64,000 nt of DNA from Acetivibrio clariflavus DSM 19732 (GCF_000237085.1 NC_016627.1:3596118-3660117), one strand, 5' to 3'; shown: positions 1 to 8,866, numbered from the stretch's first letter. Numbers and translations: made by a program. Notes: generated by a model from the sequence alone, not told the origin.

Positions 1-8
1 ACCTAACT

Positions 9-1031
9 TCAGCATATCTCTACCTCAGACTTTCCGCTTACTATTTCACCAATTATGTAAGCTTCTTCTTTATCCCTGTTCAGGTAGCTTACAACCTCAT
101 TTGCTATTTTGCTGTCTACAGCAATAGCCATTCCTATGCCCATATTAAAGGTATTGAACATATCTTTTTCACTTACATTTCCAAGATTCTGAATTAAATC
201 AAAAATAGGAAGTATCGGCCAAGTACCTTTCTTAACTTTTATTCCCAATCCTTCCGGAAGCATTCTCGGTAAGTTCTCATAGAAGCCTCCTCCTGTGATA
301 TGGGCTATTCCTTTTATTTCGAATTTATCTTTTAAATCGAGAATGGTCTTTACATATATTTTTGTTGGCTTCAAAAGCTCTTCTCCCAGTGTATTTCCCA
401 AAGCTGTAACTTTCTCGCTCAATTTTTCATTATTAGGTGTCAATATTTTTCTTACAAGGGAGTAACCGTTGCTGTGTATCCCTGAGGATGAAATCCCTAT
501 AAGTTTATCTCCGGCCTTAATTTTTTTACCGTCAATTATTTTCTTCCTGTCAACAATACCCACTGCAAATCCGGCTACATCATATTCATCCGCCGGATAA
601 AAACCCGGCATTTCAGCCGTTTCACCGCCAATAAGGGAGCATCCGGCCATAACACATCCATCTGCCACTCCCTTGACAATTTCTGCAACTTTCTCAGGCT
701 TATTCTTGCCTAAAGCTATATAATCCAGGAAAAACAAAGGTTCTGCTCCGCTGCAGACTATATCGTTTACGCACATTGCGACACAATCAATTCCAATCGT
801 ATCATGCTTGTCCATTATAAAAGCTATTTTAAGCTTTGTACCAACACCATCAGTTCCCGATACCAAAACCGGTTCCTCGTATTTATCTTTGCAAAGCGCA
901 AAAAGACCTCCAAAGCCACCTATATCGGTAAGTACCTCCGGTCTAAAGGTTCTTTGTACATCCTTTTTCATTAACCTTACACTTTCATATCCGGCTTCAA
1001 CATCGACACCGGCATCTTTATAACTGCTCAT
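9..1031 (-). CDS. purM: Phosphoribosylformylglycinamidine cyclo-ligase (AIR synthetase)
   Basis: PurM closes the imidazole ring of FGAM with ATP to give AIR in cytoplasmic purine synthesis. The family signature is visible: DAGVDVEAG near the N terminus, [19 protein letters not shown], the [11 protein letters not shown] loop and the [12 protein letters not shown] motif. An upstream GTG/ATG-type extension of five codons is possible, but GGGGGAAG lies 6 bases before the ATG at 1031, so the product starts MSSYKDAG and has 340 residues, the usual length. It follows purF by 49 bases and purE further up, so it belongs to the pur operon. The operon probably continues beyond the left edge, where purN would be expected. 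Confidence 0.97.
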   Translation of the reverse strand: MSSYKDAGVDVEAGYESVRLMKKDVQRTFRPEVLTDIGGFGGLFALCKDKYEEPVLVSGTDGVGTKLKIAFIMDKHDTIGIDCVAMCVNDIVCSGAEPLFFLDYIALGKNKPEKVAEIVKGVADGCVMAGCSLIGGETAEMPGFYPADEYDVAGFAVGIVDRKKIIDGKKIKAGDKLIGISSSGIHSNGYSLVRKILTPNNEKLSEKVTALGNTLGEELLKPTKIYVKTILDLKDKFEIKGIAHITGGGFYENLPRMLPEGLGIKVKKGTWPILPIFDLIQNLGNVSEKDMFNTFNMGIGMAIAVDSKIANEVVSYLNRDKEEAYIIGEIVSGKSEVEIC

Positions 1032-1080
1032 TAATCTTCCCCCCATACACTGTTAAAGTAATAAAAATCAACAGACACTC

Positions 1081-2547
1081 TCACCCGCAGGAATATTTCG
1101 TCCCTTCACTCGGCACCTCCATAGGGTAATCACCTCTGAAGCATGCAGTGCAAAATCCGCATTTTGAGCCCTTAGGCGCTTCCAAAATCCCCTCAACGGT
1201 AAGATATCCCAAGCTGTCAGCGCCAAGCATATCCCTTATTTCTTCAACAGTATGCTTGGAAGCAACCAACTGTGATTGCGAAGAAATATCAATGCCGAAA
1301 TAACAGGGAAATTTAACAGGCGGAGAACTTACCATCATATGAACTTCCTTTGCCCCCGCATCCCTCAAAAGCTGAACAATTCTCCTGCTGGTAGTACCTC
1401 TGACTATCGAGTCATCTATCATTATAACACGTTTTCCATCAATTGCATCCTTTAATGCATTAAGTTTTATTTTTACTCCCTTTTCTCTTTGGGCCTGTTC
1501 GGGCTGTATAAAGGTTCTGCCAATATACCTGTTCTTTATTAGCCCTACTCCATAGGGAATTCCCGACTCCATTGAATATCCCATGGCCGCTGTCAGCCCG
1601 GAATCGGGTACACCGATTACCAGGTCTGCGTCAACGGGATGGTCCTTTGCCAGCCTTCTGCCGGCTTCAATCCTTGCTCTGTAAACACTGGCACCGTCTA
1701 TATAACTATCGGGTCTGGCAAAATAAATATGCTCAAATATGCAAAGTCTTGACTGTCCCGTAACTTTTGCCTGTATGGAACTCAAACCTTTGTCATCAAT
1801 CAAAACAATTTCCCCAGGCTGGACATCCCTTACATACTTAGCGCCAACAGCATCCAATGCACAGGTCTCTGAAGCCAAAACATAGGAATTTTCAACTTTT
1901 CCTATGCAAAGGGGTCTGATTCCAAAGGGATCCCTGACACCTATAAGCCTTCTTGGAGTCAATATAACCAGCGCATAGGAACCTCTGATTTCATCCATCA
2001 TTTTCTTAATGGCCTCTTCAATATTTGAGCTTGCCAGCCTATATCTCGAAATCAGATTCAAAATTACTTCCGAATCGTTGCTCGATTGAAATATTACTCC
2101 TTCTTCTTCAAGCCTTCCCCTAACCTCTGAGGCATTGACAAGGTTACCGTTATGGGCAAGGGCCATGTAACCGTTTTTGTACCTGATAACCATGGGCTGT
2201 GCATTTTCCCTAAGACTTGCTCCGGTTGTGGAATATCGCACATGCCCAATAGCAAGTTTACCTTTCAGGCTGTTTATTATTTCTTCGTTAAACACCTCCG
2301 GTACCAGCCCCATATCTTTATGGTACATGAAATTTCCATCGTTATTGACGGCAATACCTGCACTTTCCTGGCCTCTGTGCTGAAGCGCATATAAAGCATA
2401 ATAGGTCAGCCGAGCACTGTCTAAATTATCCCTGTCATATATTCCAAATACTCCGCACTCTTCGTTGAGTTTGTCAAGCCTGAAATCCTCTTCATCAAAG
2501 ATCTCGCAGCAAAGATTGTTATATTGATTAATCTTCTCATAATACAT
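1081..2547 (-). CDS. purF: Amidophosphoribosyltransferase
   Basis: PurF makes phosphoribosylamine from PRPP and glutamine, the committed step of purine synthesis. The protein has an N-terminal Ntn glutaminase (ECGVFGIYD, with the catalytic Cys at about residue 31) and a C-terminal phosphoribosyltransferase domain with the PRPP loop VIMIDDSIVRGTTSR. The 30 residues before the Cys are a propeptide to be removed, as in the Bacillus type of enzyme. Cysteines in CIFEHIYFARPDS, KFPCYFG and CGFCTACF match the 4Fe-4S ligands of that type. A TTG lies three codons upstream, but GGAG sits 10 bases before the ATG at 2547, which is the better start. It lies 13 bases after purE. Confidence 0.97.
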   Translation of the reverse strand: MYYEKINQYNNLCCEIFDEEDFRLDKLNEECGVFGIYDRDNLDSARLTYYALYALQHRGQESAGIAVNNDGNFMYHKDMGLVPEVFNEEIINSLKGKLAIGHVRYSTTGASLRENAQPMVIRYKNGYMALAHNGNLVNASEVRGRLEEEGVIFQSSNDSEVILNLISRYRLASSNIEEAIKKMMDEIRGSYALVILTPRRLIGVRDPFGIRPLCIGKVENSYVLASETCALDAVGAKYVRDVQPGEIVLIDDKGLSSIQAKVTGQSRLCIFEHIYFARPDSYIDGASVYRARIEAGRRLAKDHPVDADLVIGVPDSGLTAAMGYSMESGIPYGVGLIKNRYIGRTFIQPEQAQREKGVKIKLNALKDAIDGKRVIMIDDSIVRGTTSRRIVQLLRDAGAKEVHMMVSSPPVKFPCYFGIDISSQSQLVASKHTVEEIRDMLGADSLGYLTVEGILEAPKGSKCGFCTACFRGDYPMEVPSEGTKYSCG

Positions 2548-2560
2548 AATAGTCAATCTC

Positions 2561-3076
2561 CTATATTTCCTTTAACTTCTCTTGAAGTGCTGCATTTTTA
2601 TCTTCAACCTTTTTAGCAAGATTCTTTTTGTATTCTTTCATTTTTGTCCTAAGTTCATCATTGGCAGTTGACAATATCTGTACTGCAAGCAACGCAGCAT
2701 TTTCCGCCCCATCTATCGCAACTGTTGCAACAGGTATTCCGCTGGGCATCTGAACTATCGACAGTAATGAATCCAATCCATCCATTGTGGATGATTTAAT
2801 AGGCACACCAATAACAGGAAGCGGCGTGTATGCTGCCAATACACCCGGCAGATGTGCTGCCTTCCCGGCTGCCGCAATTATAACACCAAAGCCTTCGCTT
2901 TCGGCATTTTTTGCAAATTCTGCAGCCTTGTCGGGAGTTCTGTGTGCCGAACACACCATTACTTCAACCTCGACATTAAATTGCTTTAAAAGTTTAATAC
3001 AATCTTTCAAAACTGAAAAATCAGAATCACTACCCATTATAACAGCAACTTTTGAATTCTTATTTGTGTTAGCCAT
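2561..3076 (-). CDS. purE: N5-carboxyaminoimidazole ribonucleotide mutase
   Basis: PurE rearranges N5-CAIR to CAIR in purine synthesis. The protein is the short single-domain class: VIMGSDSDFSVLKD forms the nucleotide and phosphate site, CSAHRTPDKA carries the catalytic His, and AAGKAAHLPGVLAAY and MPSGIPVATVAID complete the core. The reading frame stays open 31 codons upstream, but AAGGAGGGG lies 8 bases before the ATG at 3076, giving MANTNKNSKVAVIMG and 171 residues. Its stop is 13 bases before the purF start. No purK is seen in the window. A 12-bp inverted repeat lies between this gene and the permease upstream. Confidence 0.96.
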   Translation of the reverse strand: MANTNKNSKVAVIMGSDSDFSVLKDCIKLLKQFNVEVEVMVCSAHRTPDKAAEFAKNAESEGFGVIIAAAGKAAHLPGVLAAYTPLPVIGVPIKSSTMDGLDSLLSIVQMPSGIPVATVAIDGAENAALLAVQILSTANDELRTKMKEYKKNLAKKVEDKNAALQEKLKEI

Positions 3077-3120
3077 TATAAAACCCCTCCTTAAAAAATT
3101 TAAATTAATAAAAATATTAA

Positions 3121-3166
3121 GGAATAACGAAAAATCTGTTAATTCTAAATGAAATTTCGTTATTCC
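3121..3166 (-). terminator. Perfect 12-bp inverted repeat between permease and purE
   Basis: GGAATAACGAAA at 3121-3132 pairs exactly with TTTCGTTATTCC at 3155-3166 across a 22-base loop. Read on the minus strand the hairpin is followed by TTAATATTTTTATT. It lies between the permease stop and the purE ribosome binding site, so it could be a weak terminator, an attenuator, or an mRNA-stability hairpin that sets the permease to purE ratio. The U tract is interrupted, so the terminator role is uncertain. Confidence 0.45.
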
Positions 3167-3186
3167 CAAGTTAGAATTATATTTTT

Positions 3187-4578
3187 TTATTTAATTATAA
3201 AATCTATTACAAACAACAATGTAACTATATATAACAGAGGATGTACCTCTTTTGCTTTACCGCGTGTGATTTTTGTAATTATATAGAATAGGAATCCTGC
3301 AGCCACACCATTGGAAATACTGTAGCTAAAGGGCATGATTACTACTGTAAAGAAAGCAACTGCAGCCTCTTCAAATTCATCCCATTTAATTTTTGCCATA
3401 GACTCCATCATCAATATTCCGACTATAATTAAAGCCGGTGCAGTGGCAGCCGAAGTTACCATTTGAGCAAAAGGCGCCAAAAATAATGACAGCAAAAAGA
3501 ACATAGCTGTAAATACTGAGGTTAATCCCGTTCTTCCGCCCGCACTTATTCCAGCGGCACTCTCAACGTAAGTTGTGGTATTGCTTGTCCCCAACAATGA
3601 GCCTATGGATGTGGCTATGGCATCTGCAAATAAAGCCCTGTCCATTTTGGATTTCAGACCTTTACTGTTTTCCAGTTGTTCCTCGTCTTTTTTATCGAAA
3701 ATACCCGATTTTCTTCCTGTTCCTATAAATGTACCGATAGTATCGAAAGTGTCGGACAAGCTAAAGGCCAATACAGTACTCAGTACGATAAATATTTTTG
3801 ACGGATCGGCGAACAATCCCTTAAAATCCAATTTAAATAAGGTTGGTGATAATGAAGGCGGCATAAAATTGCTCAAACTAAAATCAGGTCTAGGAGTTAC
3901 ATTCCCTATAAAAAGACCTAGTATTGTTGTACATATAATTCCTATTAAAATTGCACCTCTGACTTTTTTAAGCATCAATATAACAGTTATAACAAGCCCT
4001 ATAAGTGCCAACAGAGAAACCGGATCTGAAAAATTTACAATGGAAGGAACAACATCTTTTGCAATAACCCCGCCGCCTTCCAATGTTGCAGTTATATTTG
4101 GAGGTTCAGATGTAAAGTTTAAGAAATGTCCCTGCTTAAGTCCCACATAAGTTATAAAAAGGCCTATACCTCCGCCTATAGCCAATTGAAGCGTTTCCGG
4201 TATGGCTTTGATCAGCATTTTTCTGATTTGAGTTGCAGTTATAAGAATATTGATTATTCCGCATATAAATACTATTGCCAAAGCTTGACTCCATGAAAAT
4301 CCCAAAGCACCGCAAACAGTATATGTAAAGAAGGCGTTCAGACCCATTCCGGGAGCCTGTGCATAGGGTACATTAGCAAACAGCCCCATAACGAGTGTTC
4401 CTATTACTGCGGCCAAAATAGTAGCTACAAAAACCGCCCCGGTATCCATACCTGTGTTGCCTAGTATTGCCGGATTTACGAAAATAATATAAGCCATCGT
4501 AACAAAGGTGGTAAGTCCTGCTATAAATTCAGTCTTAACATTTGTGCCGTTCTCCCTGAGTCGAAATAGTTTCTCCAT
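3187..4578 (-). CDS. NCS2-family guanine/hypoxanthine permease (AzgA/PbuG type)
   Basis: This is a membrane permease that by family takes up purine bases by proton symport. The N terminus MEKLFRLRENGTNVKTE, followed by AGLTTFVTMAYIIFVNP and QAPGMGLNAFF, is characteristic of the AzgA/PbuG branch. FSLSDTFDTIGTFIGTGR and TTTYVESAAGISAGGRTGL match conserved transporter segments, and about a dozen hydrophobic helices are visible. AGGAGG lies 8 bases before the ATG at 4578 (463 residues). It is the first gene after the promoter with PurR boxes and is followed by purE-purF-purM, so uptake and synthesis are probably controlled together. Confidence 0.9.
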   Translation of the reverse strand: MEKLFRLRENGTNVKTEFIAGLTTFVTMAYIIFVNPAILGNTGMDTGAVFVATILAAVIGTLVMGLFANVPYAQAPGMGLNAFFTYTVCGALGFSWSQALAIVFICGIINILITATQIRKMLIKAIPETLQLAIGGGIGLFITYVGLKQGHFLNFTSEPPNITATLEGGGVIAKDVVPSIVNFSDPVSLLALIGLVITVILMLKKVRGAILIGIICTTILGLFIGNVTPRPDFSLSNFMPPSLSPTLFKLDFKGLFADPSKIFIVLSTVLAFSLSDTFDTIGTFIGTGRKSGIFDKKDEEQLENSKGLKSKMDRALFADAIATSIGSLLGTSNTTTYVESAAGISAGGRTGLTSVFTAMFFLLSLFLAPFAQMVTSAATAPALIIVGILMMESMAKIKWDEFEEAAVAFFTVVIMPFSYSISNGVAAGFLFYIITKITRGKAKEVHPLLYIVTLLFVIDFIIK

Positions 4579-4691
4579 AATCACTGCCTCCTATAATCTC
4601 AAATTCAACCACCATTTTTTATTATTCCACCTAATTCCGAAATAATAAAAAAATGAATAATGGATGTTAAATATATAAAACTCACACAAAT

Positions 4692-4721
4692 ATACTATCA
4701 AACATGTATAAAGCTTGTCAA
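4692..4721 (-). promoter_or_regulatory. Candidate promoter of the permease-purEFM operon
   Basis: A perfect -35 TTGACA (minus strand, 4716-4721) is followed after 18 bases by TAGTAT (4692-4697), a 4/6 match to the -10 consensus. The leader to the permease start would be about 105 bases. The paired PurR boxes lie directly upstream. No purine riboswitch consensus was found in the leader. Confidence 0.55.
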
Positions 4722-4735
4722 TGAAAACAGTAATA

Positions 4736-4779
4736 AAATCCGAACATTTTAGAAAAATTATTAATTAATGTTCGTATTT
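4736..4779. promoter_or_regulatory. Paired PurR boxes (operator)
   Basis: The B. subtilis PurBox consensus is AWWWCCGAACWWT. AAATCCGAACATT at 4736-4748 on the plus strand matches it at every position. AAATACGAACATT on the minus strand (4767-4779) matches all but one. The two face each other with 18 bases between, close to the 16-17 base spacing known for PurR operators. The pair sits directly upstream of the -35 box of the pur promoter, and just past the stop of the AEC gene. No purR gene is in the window. Confidence 0.82.
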
Positions 4780-4789
4780 TTACCTATTC

Positions 4790-5785
4790 TCACTTTATCA
4801 TAATTTGCATTAAGTAAACTATTAAGGGCATGGATAATATGCCTAAAACTGTTGTCACAAATACATTTTCGGTAGCTGTTCTATAATCGGAACCATATTC
4901 GGCAGCCAGTGCAGGAACAATCGTTCCGCAAGGTACTGCCAACTCGAGCACTATTACATGTTTAGCAACCGGATCTATCCAATCCCCTGTAAGAGACAGC
5001 AAAATCAATGCCAATACCGGCACAATAATAAGCTTGAACAGAGCTAAAACAAAAATATGCAACCTCTTAGCAAAATCCGACACCTTTTCAATTTTGATTT
5101 CCGATAATATCAAACCGATAAACAGCATTGACAGCGGAAAAGTAGTAGATCCCAATGAGTTCAGAACGTCATGCACAAAACCGCTCACTTCAAGCACATA
5201 AGGTATATTATTTATCGATTGGCCCAGAAACATTTTAACAATCAAAACTATAAGTCCCAGACACATAGCCATGGTATTACCGTTTATGAGATGTTTAAGA
5301 TTGTCTTTTATACTGGTCTTCTTGTGTTTATTGACTAAAAATATTCCCAAAGTCCATAAAAGAGTATCGTTGGCAATTGAAAAAACAACTCCATAGAAAA
5401 GCCCGTCATCTCCAAATAAGGAACTGAGCAGCGGAAATGCAAGATAAATAACATTGCCAAACACTGAATGCATTTTATAGATATTGGCTGTAGCGCCTTC
5501 AAGTTTCAAAATTTTACATCCAAAACTTCCGATTAAAAAGGAGGTCAATAAAAAAAGGGTTCCTAAAAGCAACACTCCCAGTATACTGGCTATACTTTCT
5601 ATACTAAATTCCCGTTTTGCCAAAGTGACAAAAATCAAAAAAGGTGCCGTCAGCTTTACCACAACTCTTGATATAACGATTCCCGCATTTTGCGGAAGGT
5701 ACTTTGTTTTTCCTGCTATAAATCCTATTAGTCCCAATAAAGTTAATATGGATATTTGATTTAATATTATCCTGACTTCCTCCAT
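4790..5785 (-). CDS. AEC (auxin efflux carrier) family transporter
   Basis: This is a membrane transporter of the AEC/bile-acid-arsenite superfamily, whose bacterial members export or exchange small organic acids. The substrate cannot be read from sequence. About ten hydrophobic helices are visible, with the early GLIGFIAGKTKYLP segment, VVKLTAPFLIFVTLAK, and a late AVPCGTIVPALAAEYGSD motif typical of the family. GGGAGGAAAAATA precedes the ATG at 5785, so the upstream MFMGGKI is not part of the protein (331 residues). It ends just before the PurR boxes and is probably transcribed separately. Confidence 0.85.
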   Translation of the reverse strand: MEEVRIILNQISILTLLGLIGFIAGKTKYLPQNAGIVISRVVVKLTAPFLIFVTLAKREFSIESIASILGVLLLGTLFLLTSFLIGSFGCKILKLEGATANIYKMHSVFGNVIYLAFPLLSSLFGDDGLFYGVVFSIANDTLLWTLGIFLVNKHKKTSIKDNLKHLINGNTMAMCLGLIVLIVKMFLGQSINNIPYVLEVSGFVHDVLNSLGSTTFPLSMLFIGLILSEIKIEKVSDFAKRLHIFVLALFKLIIVPVLALILLSLTGDWIDPVAKHVIVLELAVPCGTIVPALAAEYGSDYRTATENVFVTTVLGILSMPLIVYLMQIMIK

Positions 5786-6312
5786 TATTTTTCCTCCCAT
5801 AAACATAATAAGACCAACGGCTCATAATTTTAAGCCTTTGATCTTATCAATAATACAGAATTAATATTGATAACCCAAAACATAAAGTTATTTTAACACA
5901 CAGTATACTTTTTTTCAATGAGTTACCTGTTCATTCAGATATGATAATAAAACATAACAAACTCATTAAACTCCCGCGATGAAAGAAAAAACATTTTTCG
6001 ATTGGTTTATTAATGAATCTATAATCAACTGCATTAATTATTATTATAATTATAGAGTAGATGCTTAATTGATTATATTTATCTTCAAACATTGTAAAAC
6101 CCCTTATGGTAATGATTTTTGTGAAATTCCATTATACCAATTTAGGGGTTTCTTAATATATATTAAAATTTATTGAATATTTTACACTTTTTATTTAGAG
6201 TTCTTCAGTAGTTTGAACCGTCACTATGATCATTACCTATGAAAGCTATAATTTATAATTATATCTGTCTTTTGAAATTTTATGCAACAAGACATTTCAT
6301 TTAATTAACATT
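5786..6312. other. Intergenic region with one hairpin
   Basis: About 530 bases without a convincing gene. AAACCCC at 6097-6103 pairs with GGGGTTT at 6145-6151, and inner segments GGTAATG and CATTATACC can extend the stem. Read on the minus strand it ends GGGGTTTTAC, so it may terminate the gene ending at 6313. A 29-codon frame starting at 5979 has no ribosome binding site and was not called. Confidence 0.4.
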
Positions 6313-7332
6313 TTATTTTACATTTAATAAAAACTTTCTTGATTCAAACGCACCTTTAAATTTATTTATATCTTCAGGTACTGAAATAGTAAATAAAGAA
6401 TAACTACCTGGTCTTATAGAGTTTTCTAAAGAATTTATAGACAATTCATAACTCATTATTTTATCTGGTGTTGATGCCCATCTCAAATACATTTTCTGAT
6501 TCTCCAAAATTAAAGGATTACCATTAGCAAAAATATAAGTTTTATATATGTTTTCTGATATATCGTGTGCATCAACACGAATTCTAATATATTCATCAAA
6601 AGGTATATTCAAATTATTCTGAGCAGTTAAATCTATTTTTGAATCAATATCCGCTATTGATACAAGTATTTCCTCATCAAACATAGGAACATCTTTTTTA
6701 TCAGTATCACTAATAATTGTTTTAGATTTATCTTCATATGAATAATTAAACCCATCATTAATTTTTAACGGAATAGATAAAGGAGCAATAAAGAAAGAAT
6801 CACAAATACCACTTTGTGGGGTCTCCTGACATTTATTAATATATACAAAAGTTATATTATGTTCACTTTTATCTTCTATTAAAGCTTTTTCTATTGAAAT
6901 CGGAATATTTCTTATAGAATGTTCAGGCATATCAAAAAAATAGATGTAATTTCCCAATTTCATACCATCTACCGAAAAGTTTTGAATAATGCCATCGATA
7001 AATATTGCCAGTGCAGACTCATCAGTGTAGTTATTAATATTTGCCACTGAAACATAACACTCTAATTTATCATTGCTTGTCTCAATAGAATTTAAAATTA
7101 CCCCGTCAATTCCAAATATTCTTATTCCATATCCTTTAAGCTCACCTTTGGGCGGAAGACTTACCAGTCCATTATGTTCAAGTTTTTTACTGTAAGAACC
7201 AACTACAGATATATCGAAATAATTCTCATTTTGGGGTTTGGCAAAAAACTGCGGAAGAGCATAAAAGCAAAAAATAATTGCAATCAAAAAAACCAAAGTC
7301 GACAAACATTTCTTCATATTGGTAATCACCAT
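6313..7332 (-). CDS. Secreted or membrane-anchored protein of unknown function
   Basis: Not recognised. The protein begins MVITNMKKC and has one N-terminal hydrophobic segment (about residues 9-27, LVFLIAIIFCFYAL) that serves as a signal peptide or anchor. The remaining ~310 residues are polar and predicted extracytoplasmic, with alternating hydrophobic residues suggesting beta-rich domains. GGGAG lies 6 bases before the ATG at 7332, preferred to the upstream start at 7347. The gene stands alone between the AEC transporter and an IS200-type element, so it belongs to the accessory region. Only four cysteines follow the signal and no catalytic motif is visible. Confidence 0.7.
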   Translation of the reverse strand: MVITNMKKCLSTLVFLIAIIFCFYALPQFFAKPQNENYFDISVVGSYSKKLEHNGLVSLPPKGELKGYGIRIFGIDGVILNSIETSNDKLECYVSVANINNYTDESALAIFIDGIIQNFSVDGMKLGNYIYFFDMPEHSIRNIPISIEKALIEDKSEHNITFVYINKCQETPQSGICDSFFIAPLSIPLKINDGFNYSYEDKSKTIISDTDKKDVPMFDEEILVSIADIDSKIDLTAQNNLNIPFDEYIRIRVDAHDISENIYKTYIFANGNPLILENQKMYLRWASTPDKIMSYELSINSLENSIRPGSYSLFTISVPEDINKFKGAFESRKFLLNVK

Positions 7333-7459
7333 AAGATTCTCCCTCATTCAGAACTATTCTTCATTAAAAACAAAAGATTTTTAGAAAATTTAAACATTAT
7401 AACAAAAAGACTCTCCTAACCTTTTCATTACATAAAATTTTAGTCATAATAAATCATGA

Positions 7460-7616
7460 CCACCCGTAAAACGGGTGGTTTGCTCAGCCCTATAAGGGCG
7501 TGTTACCGGCCAGCGCCTAAAGACGCTGGCTTTCACTTCGTTCAAGCCACTTTGCCTTTGTCACTTTTGCAGTCCCTAAAGGGACGAACTTATTACCAAC
7601 TACCCCTTAAAGGGGT
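7460..7616. repeat. Array of five short hairpins downstream of tnpA
   Basis: Five compact GC-rich hairpins occur in 157 bases: CCACCCG/CGGGTGG (7460-7478), GCCCT/AGGGC (7487-7499), GCCAGCG/CGCTGGC (7509-7530), GTCCC/GGGAC (7572-7585) and ACCCCT/AGGGGT (7602-7616). All have 3-8 base A/T-rich loops, mostly of a TAAA type. The first is the likely IS end. The last overlaps the tnpA stop. The stems differ in sequence, so they are not copies of one repeat. Confidence 0.75.
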
Positions 7617-8055
7617 CTTCATACTCTTTCACACTTAACTTATCTATCATTATGTCATGTTTATATTGCTCTTGTATGTATTTCTTAATTGTTGCTTCAT
7701 TTAGTCCTACTGTACTTACATAGTATCCTTCCGCCCAAAAGTGTCTGTTCCCAAACTTATATTTTAAGTTTGCATGTCTATCAAATATCATAAGTGCACT
7801 TTTCCCTTTCAAGTATCCCATAAAGCTTGATACACTCATTTTGGGTGGTATGCTTACTAACATATGTATATGGTCTGGCATCAAATGTCCTTCTATTATC
7901 TCGACTCCTTTATATTTGCATAGTTGTTTTATTATTTCCCTTATACTTTGTTTGTATTGATTATAAATTATTTTTCGTCTATACTTAGGTGTAAATACTA
8001 TATGATATTTACACATCCATTTAGTTCGTGCTAAACTGTGTTCTTTGTTTGCCAT
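7600..8055 (-). CDS. tnpA: IS200-type HUH transposase TnpA
   Basis: TnpA is a small (151-residue) single-strand transposase. The HUH metal site PDHIHMLVSIPP is intact, KYHIVFTPKYRRKIIY is the family N-terminal signature, and the catalytic tyrosine helix ATIKKYIQEQYKHD is present. So the enzyme looks active. The frame is open upstream to 8151, but AAAGGTGA precedes the ATG at 8055 (MANKEHSLART), which is the normal family start. It lies between hairpin ends inside the accessory region. Confidence 0.93.
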   Translation of the reverse strand: MANKEHSLARTKWMCKYHIVFTPKYRRKIIYNQYKQSIREIIKQLCKYKGVEIIEGHLMPDHIHMLVSIPPKMSVSSFMGYLKGKSALMIFDRHANLKYKFGNRHFWAEGYYVSTVGLNEATIKKYIQEQYKHDIMIDKLSVKEYEDPFKG

Positions 8056-8142
8056 TAAAATCACCTTTCCTTTTGTTATTATAGTAGCTTGAACAACTCT
8101 ATTATAACGGAAAGGTGATTTTTTTGTATAACTCCTGTCTCG

Positions 8143-8191
8143 CACCCGCATAGCGGGTGGTTTTTTGATTCACACGCTTTGCGTGTGAATC
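8143..8191. repeat. Two hairpins at the upstream end of the IS200-type element
   Basis: CACCCGC/GCGGGTG (8143-8159) is the probable left-end hairpin recognised by TnpA. GATTCACACGC/GCGTGTGAATC (8167-8191), an 11-bp perfect stem with a TTT loop, lies just outside and may belong to the target or to an adjacent element. Confidence 0.6.
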
Positions 8192-8213
8192 AGGCTAAAG
8201 CCAATAATAAGTA

Positions 8214-8255
8214 AATAGAATAGGAAAAGCGGAAAAACGCCTTTCCTATTCTATT
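8214..8255 (-). terminator. Terminator of the small secreted protein gene
   Basis: AATAGAATAGGAAA pairs with TTTCCTATTCTATT (8242-8255), with an inner GCG/CGC pair. It lies 12 bases past the stop of the gene at 8268 on the minus strand. Confidence 0.7.
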
Positions 8256-8267
8256 TTTATATAGTTA

Positions 8268-8699
8268 TTAGAAATATGCCGATAATGTTCCATACCAATA
8301 TCCACAATCACCATTAACAGCGTGTGATGAATTAGCCCTGTATGCTTTACTATTGGATACGCTAGCTTCAACTTCTACTGCTGGAATATTTGCACTAATA
8401 GTTGAATAAGCAGTTCTATCCTTATAATCGCTTTTGATTACCTCATACCCACCGCTTGAATTTAGTATACGAACAGTTGCGGTTGCTGTAATAGTCGTAC
8501 CACTTGACTGTTCACATCCTGTTGTTGCAGTTGCTTTAGCATTTAATAATCCTTTAGATGCAGTTAGTGTTATTCTAGTTTTATAACCCAAATCTGTGTA
8601 TCCAGTGTCATCATCTGAACCGGCAAAACACATTATTGAGCCAATGCTAAAACAAACAGTTGCGGCAATGACAGCAATTTTCTTTTTCCAAGTAAGCAT
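8268..8699 (-). CDS. Small secreted protein of unknown function
   Basis: Not recognised. It encodes 143 residues starting MLTWKKKIAVIAA, with a classical signal peptide that ends near MCFAGS (about residues 20-25). The mature part of about 118 residues is rich in Thr, Ser and Ala with alternating hydrophobic residues (TTITATATVRIL), suggesting a small beta-sheet protein. It has two cysteines (TGCEQ and GDCGY) that could form a disulphide. AAAAGGAGGAA lies just before the ATG at 8699, which rules out the long upstream extension. It is monocistronic with its own terminator. A secreted peptide or bacteriocin role is possible but nothing proves it. Confidence 0.75.
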   Translation of the reverse strand: MLTWKKKIAVIAATVCFSIGSIMCFAGSDDDTGYTDLGYKTRITLTASKGLLNAKATATTGCEQSSGTTITATATVRILNSSGGYEVIKSDYKDRTAYSTISANIPAVEVEASVSNSKAYRANSSHAVNGDCGYWYGTLSAYF

Positions 8700-8866
8700 A
8701 CAAATTCCTCCTTTTAAATTAGGTTTTACAATATCCCTATTTTTACAAATCAGGAATATTGTGTCAATCAACTTAACTATATAATAATATATTTTTTTGT
8801 ACATGTCAATACTTGGCAATAAATTTTGATTACATATAAGTTTAGCTTTATATGGGTACAAATATT

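Larger units (their letters stand above)
7457..8164 (-). mobile_element. IS200/IS605-family element (tnpA only)
   Basis: A single tnpA gene lies between two similar hairpins. CACCCGC/GCGGGTG at 8143-8159 is on the upstream side, and CCACCCG/CGGGTGG at 7460-7478 is on the downstream side. Both occur in a CAAACCACCCG or AAAAACCACCCG context on the minus strand. Subterminal hairpins without terminal inverted repeats or target duplications are the mark of this family, which moves as single-stranded DNA through an HUH transposase. There is no tnpB. Exact cleavage sites were not determined. Confidence 0.8.

Noticed and set aside
808-1023. Open frame on the strand opposite purM
   Set aside because: Lies wholly inside purM, has no ribosome binding site and no protein-like composition.
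4585-4691. Purine riboswitch in the leader of the permease operon
   Set aside because: The conserved core sequences of the purine aptamer could not be found on the minus strand; control is better explained by the PurR boxes.
5979-6068. 29-codon plus-strand frame starting MKEKTFFDW
   Set aside because: No ribosome binding site, no recognisable family, and AT-rich chance composition.
7460-7616. CRISPR array
   Set aside because: The hairpins have different stems and uneven spacing, without identical repeats or spacers.
7456-7638. Plus-strand frame through the hairpin array
   Set aside because: It only translates the IS end hairpins and the antisense of tnpA.
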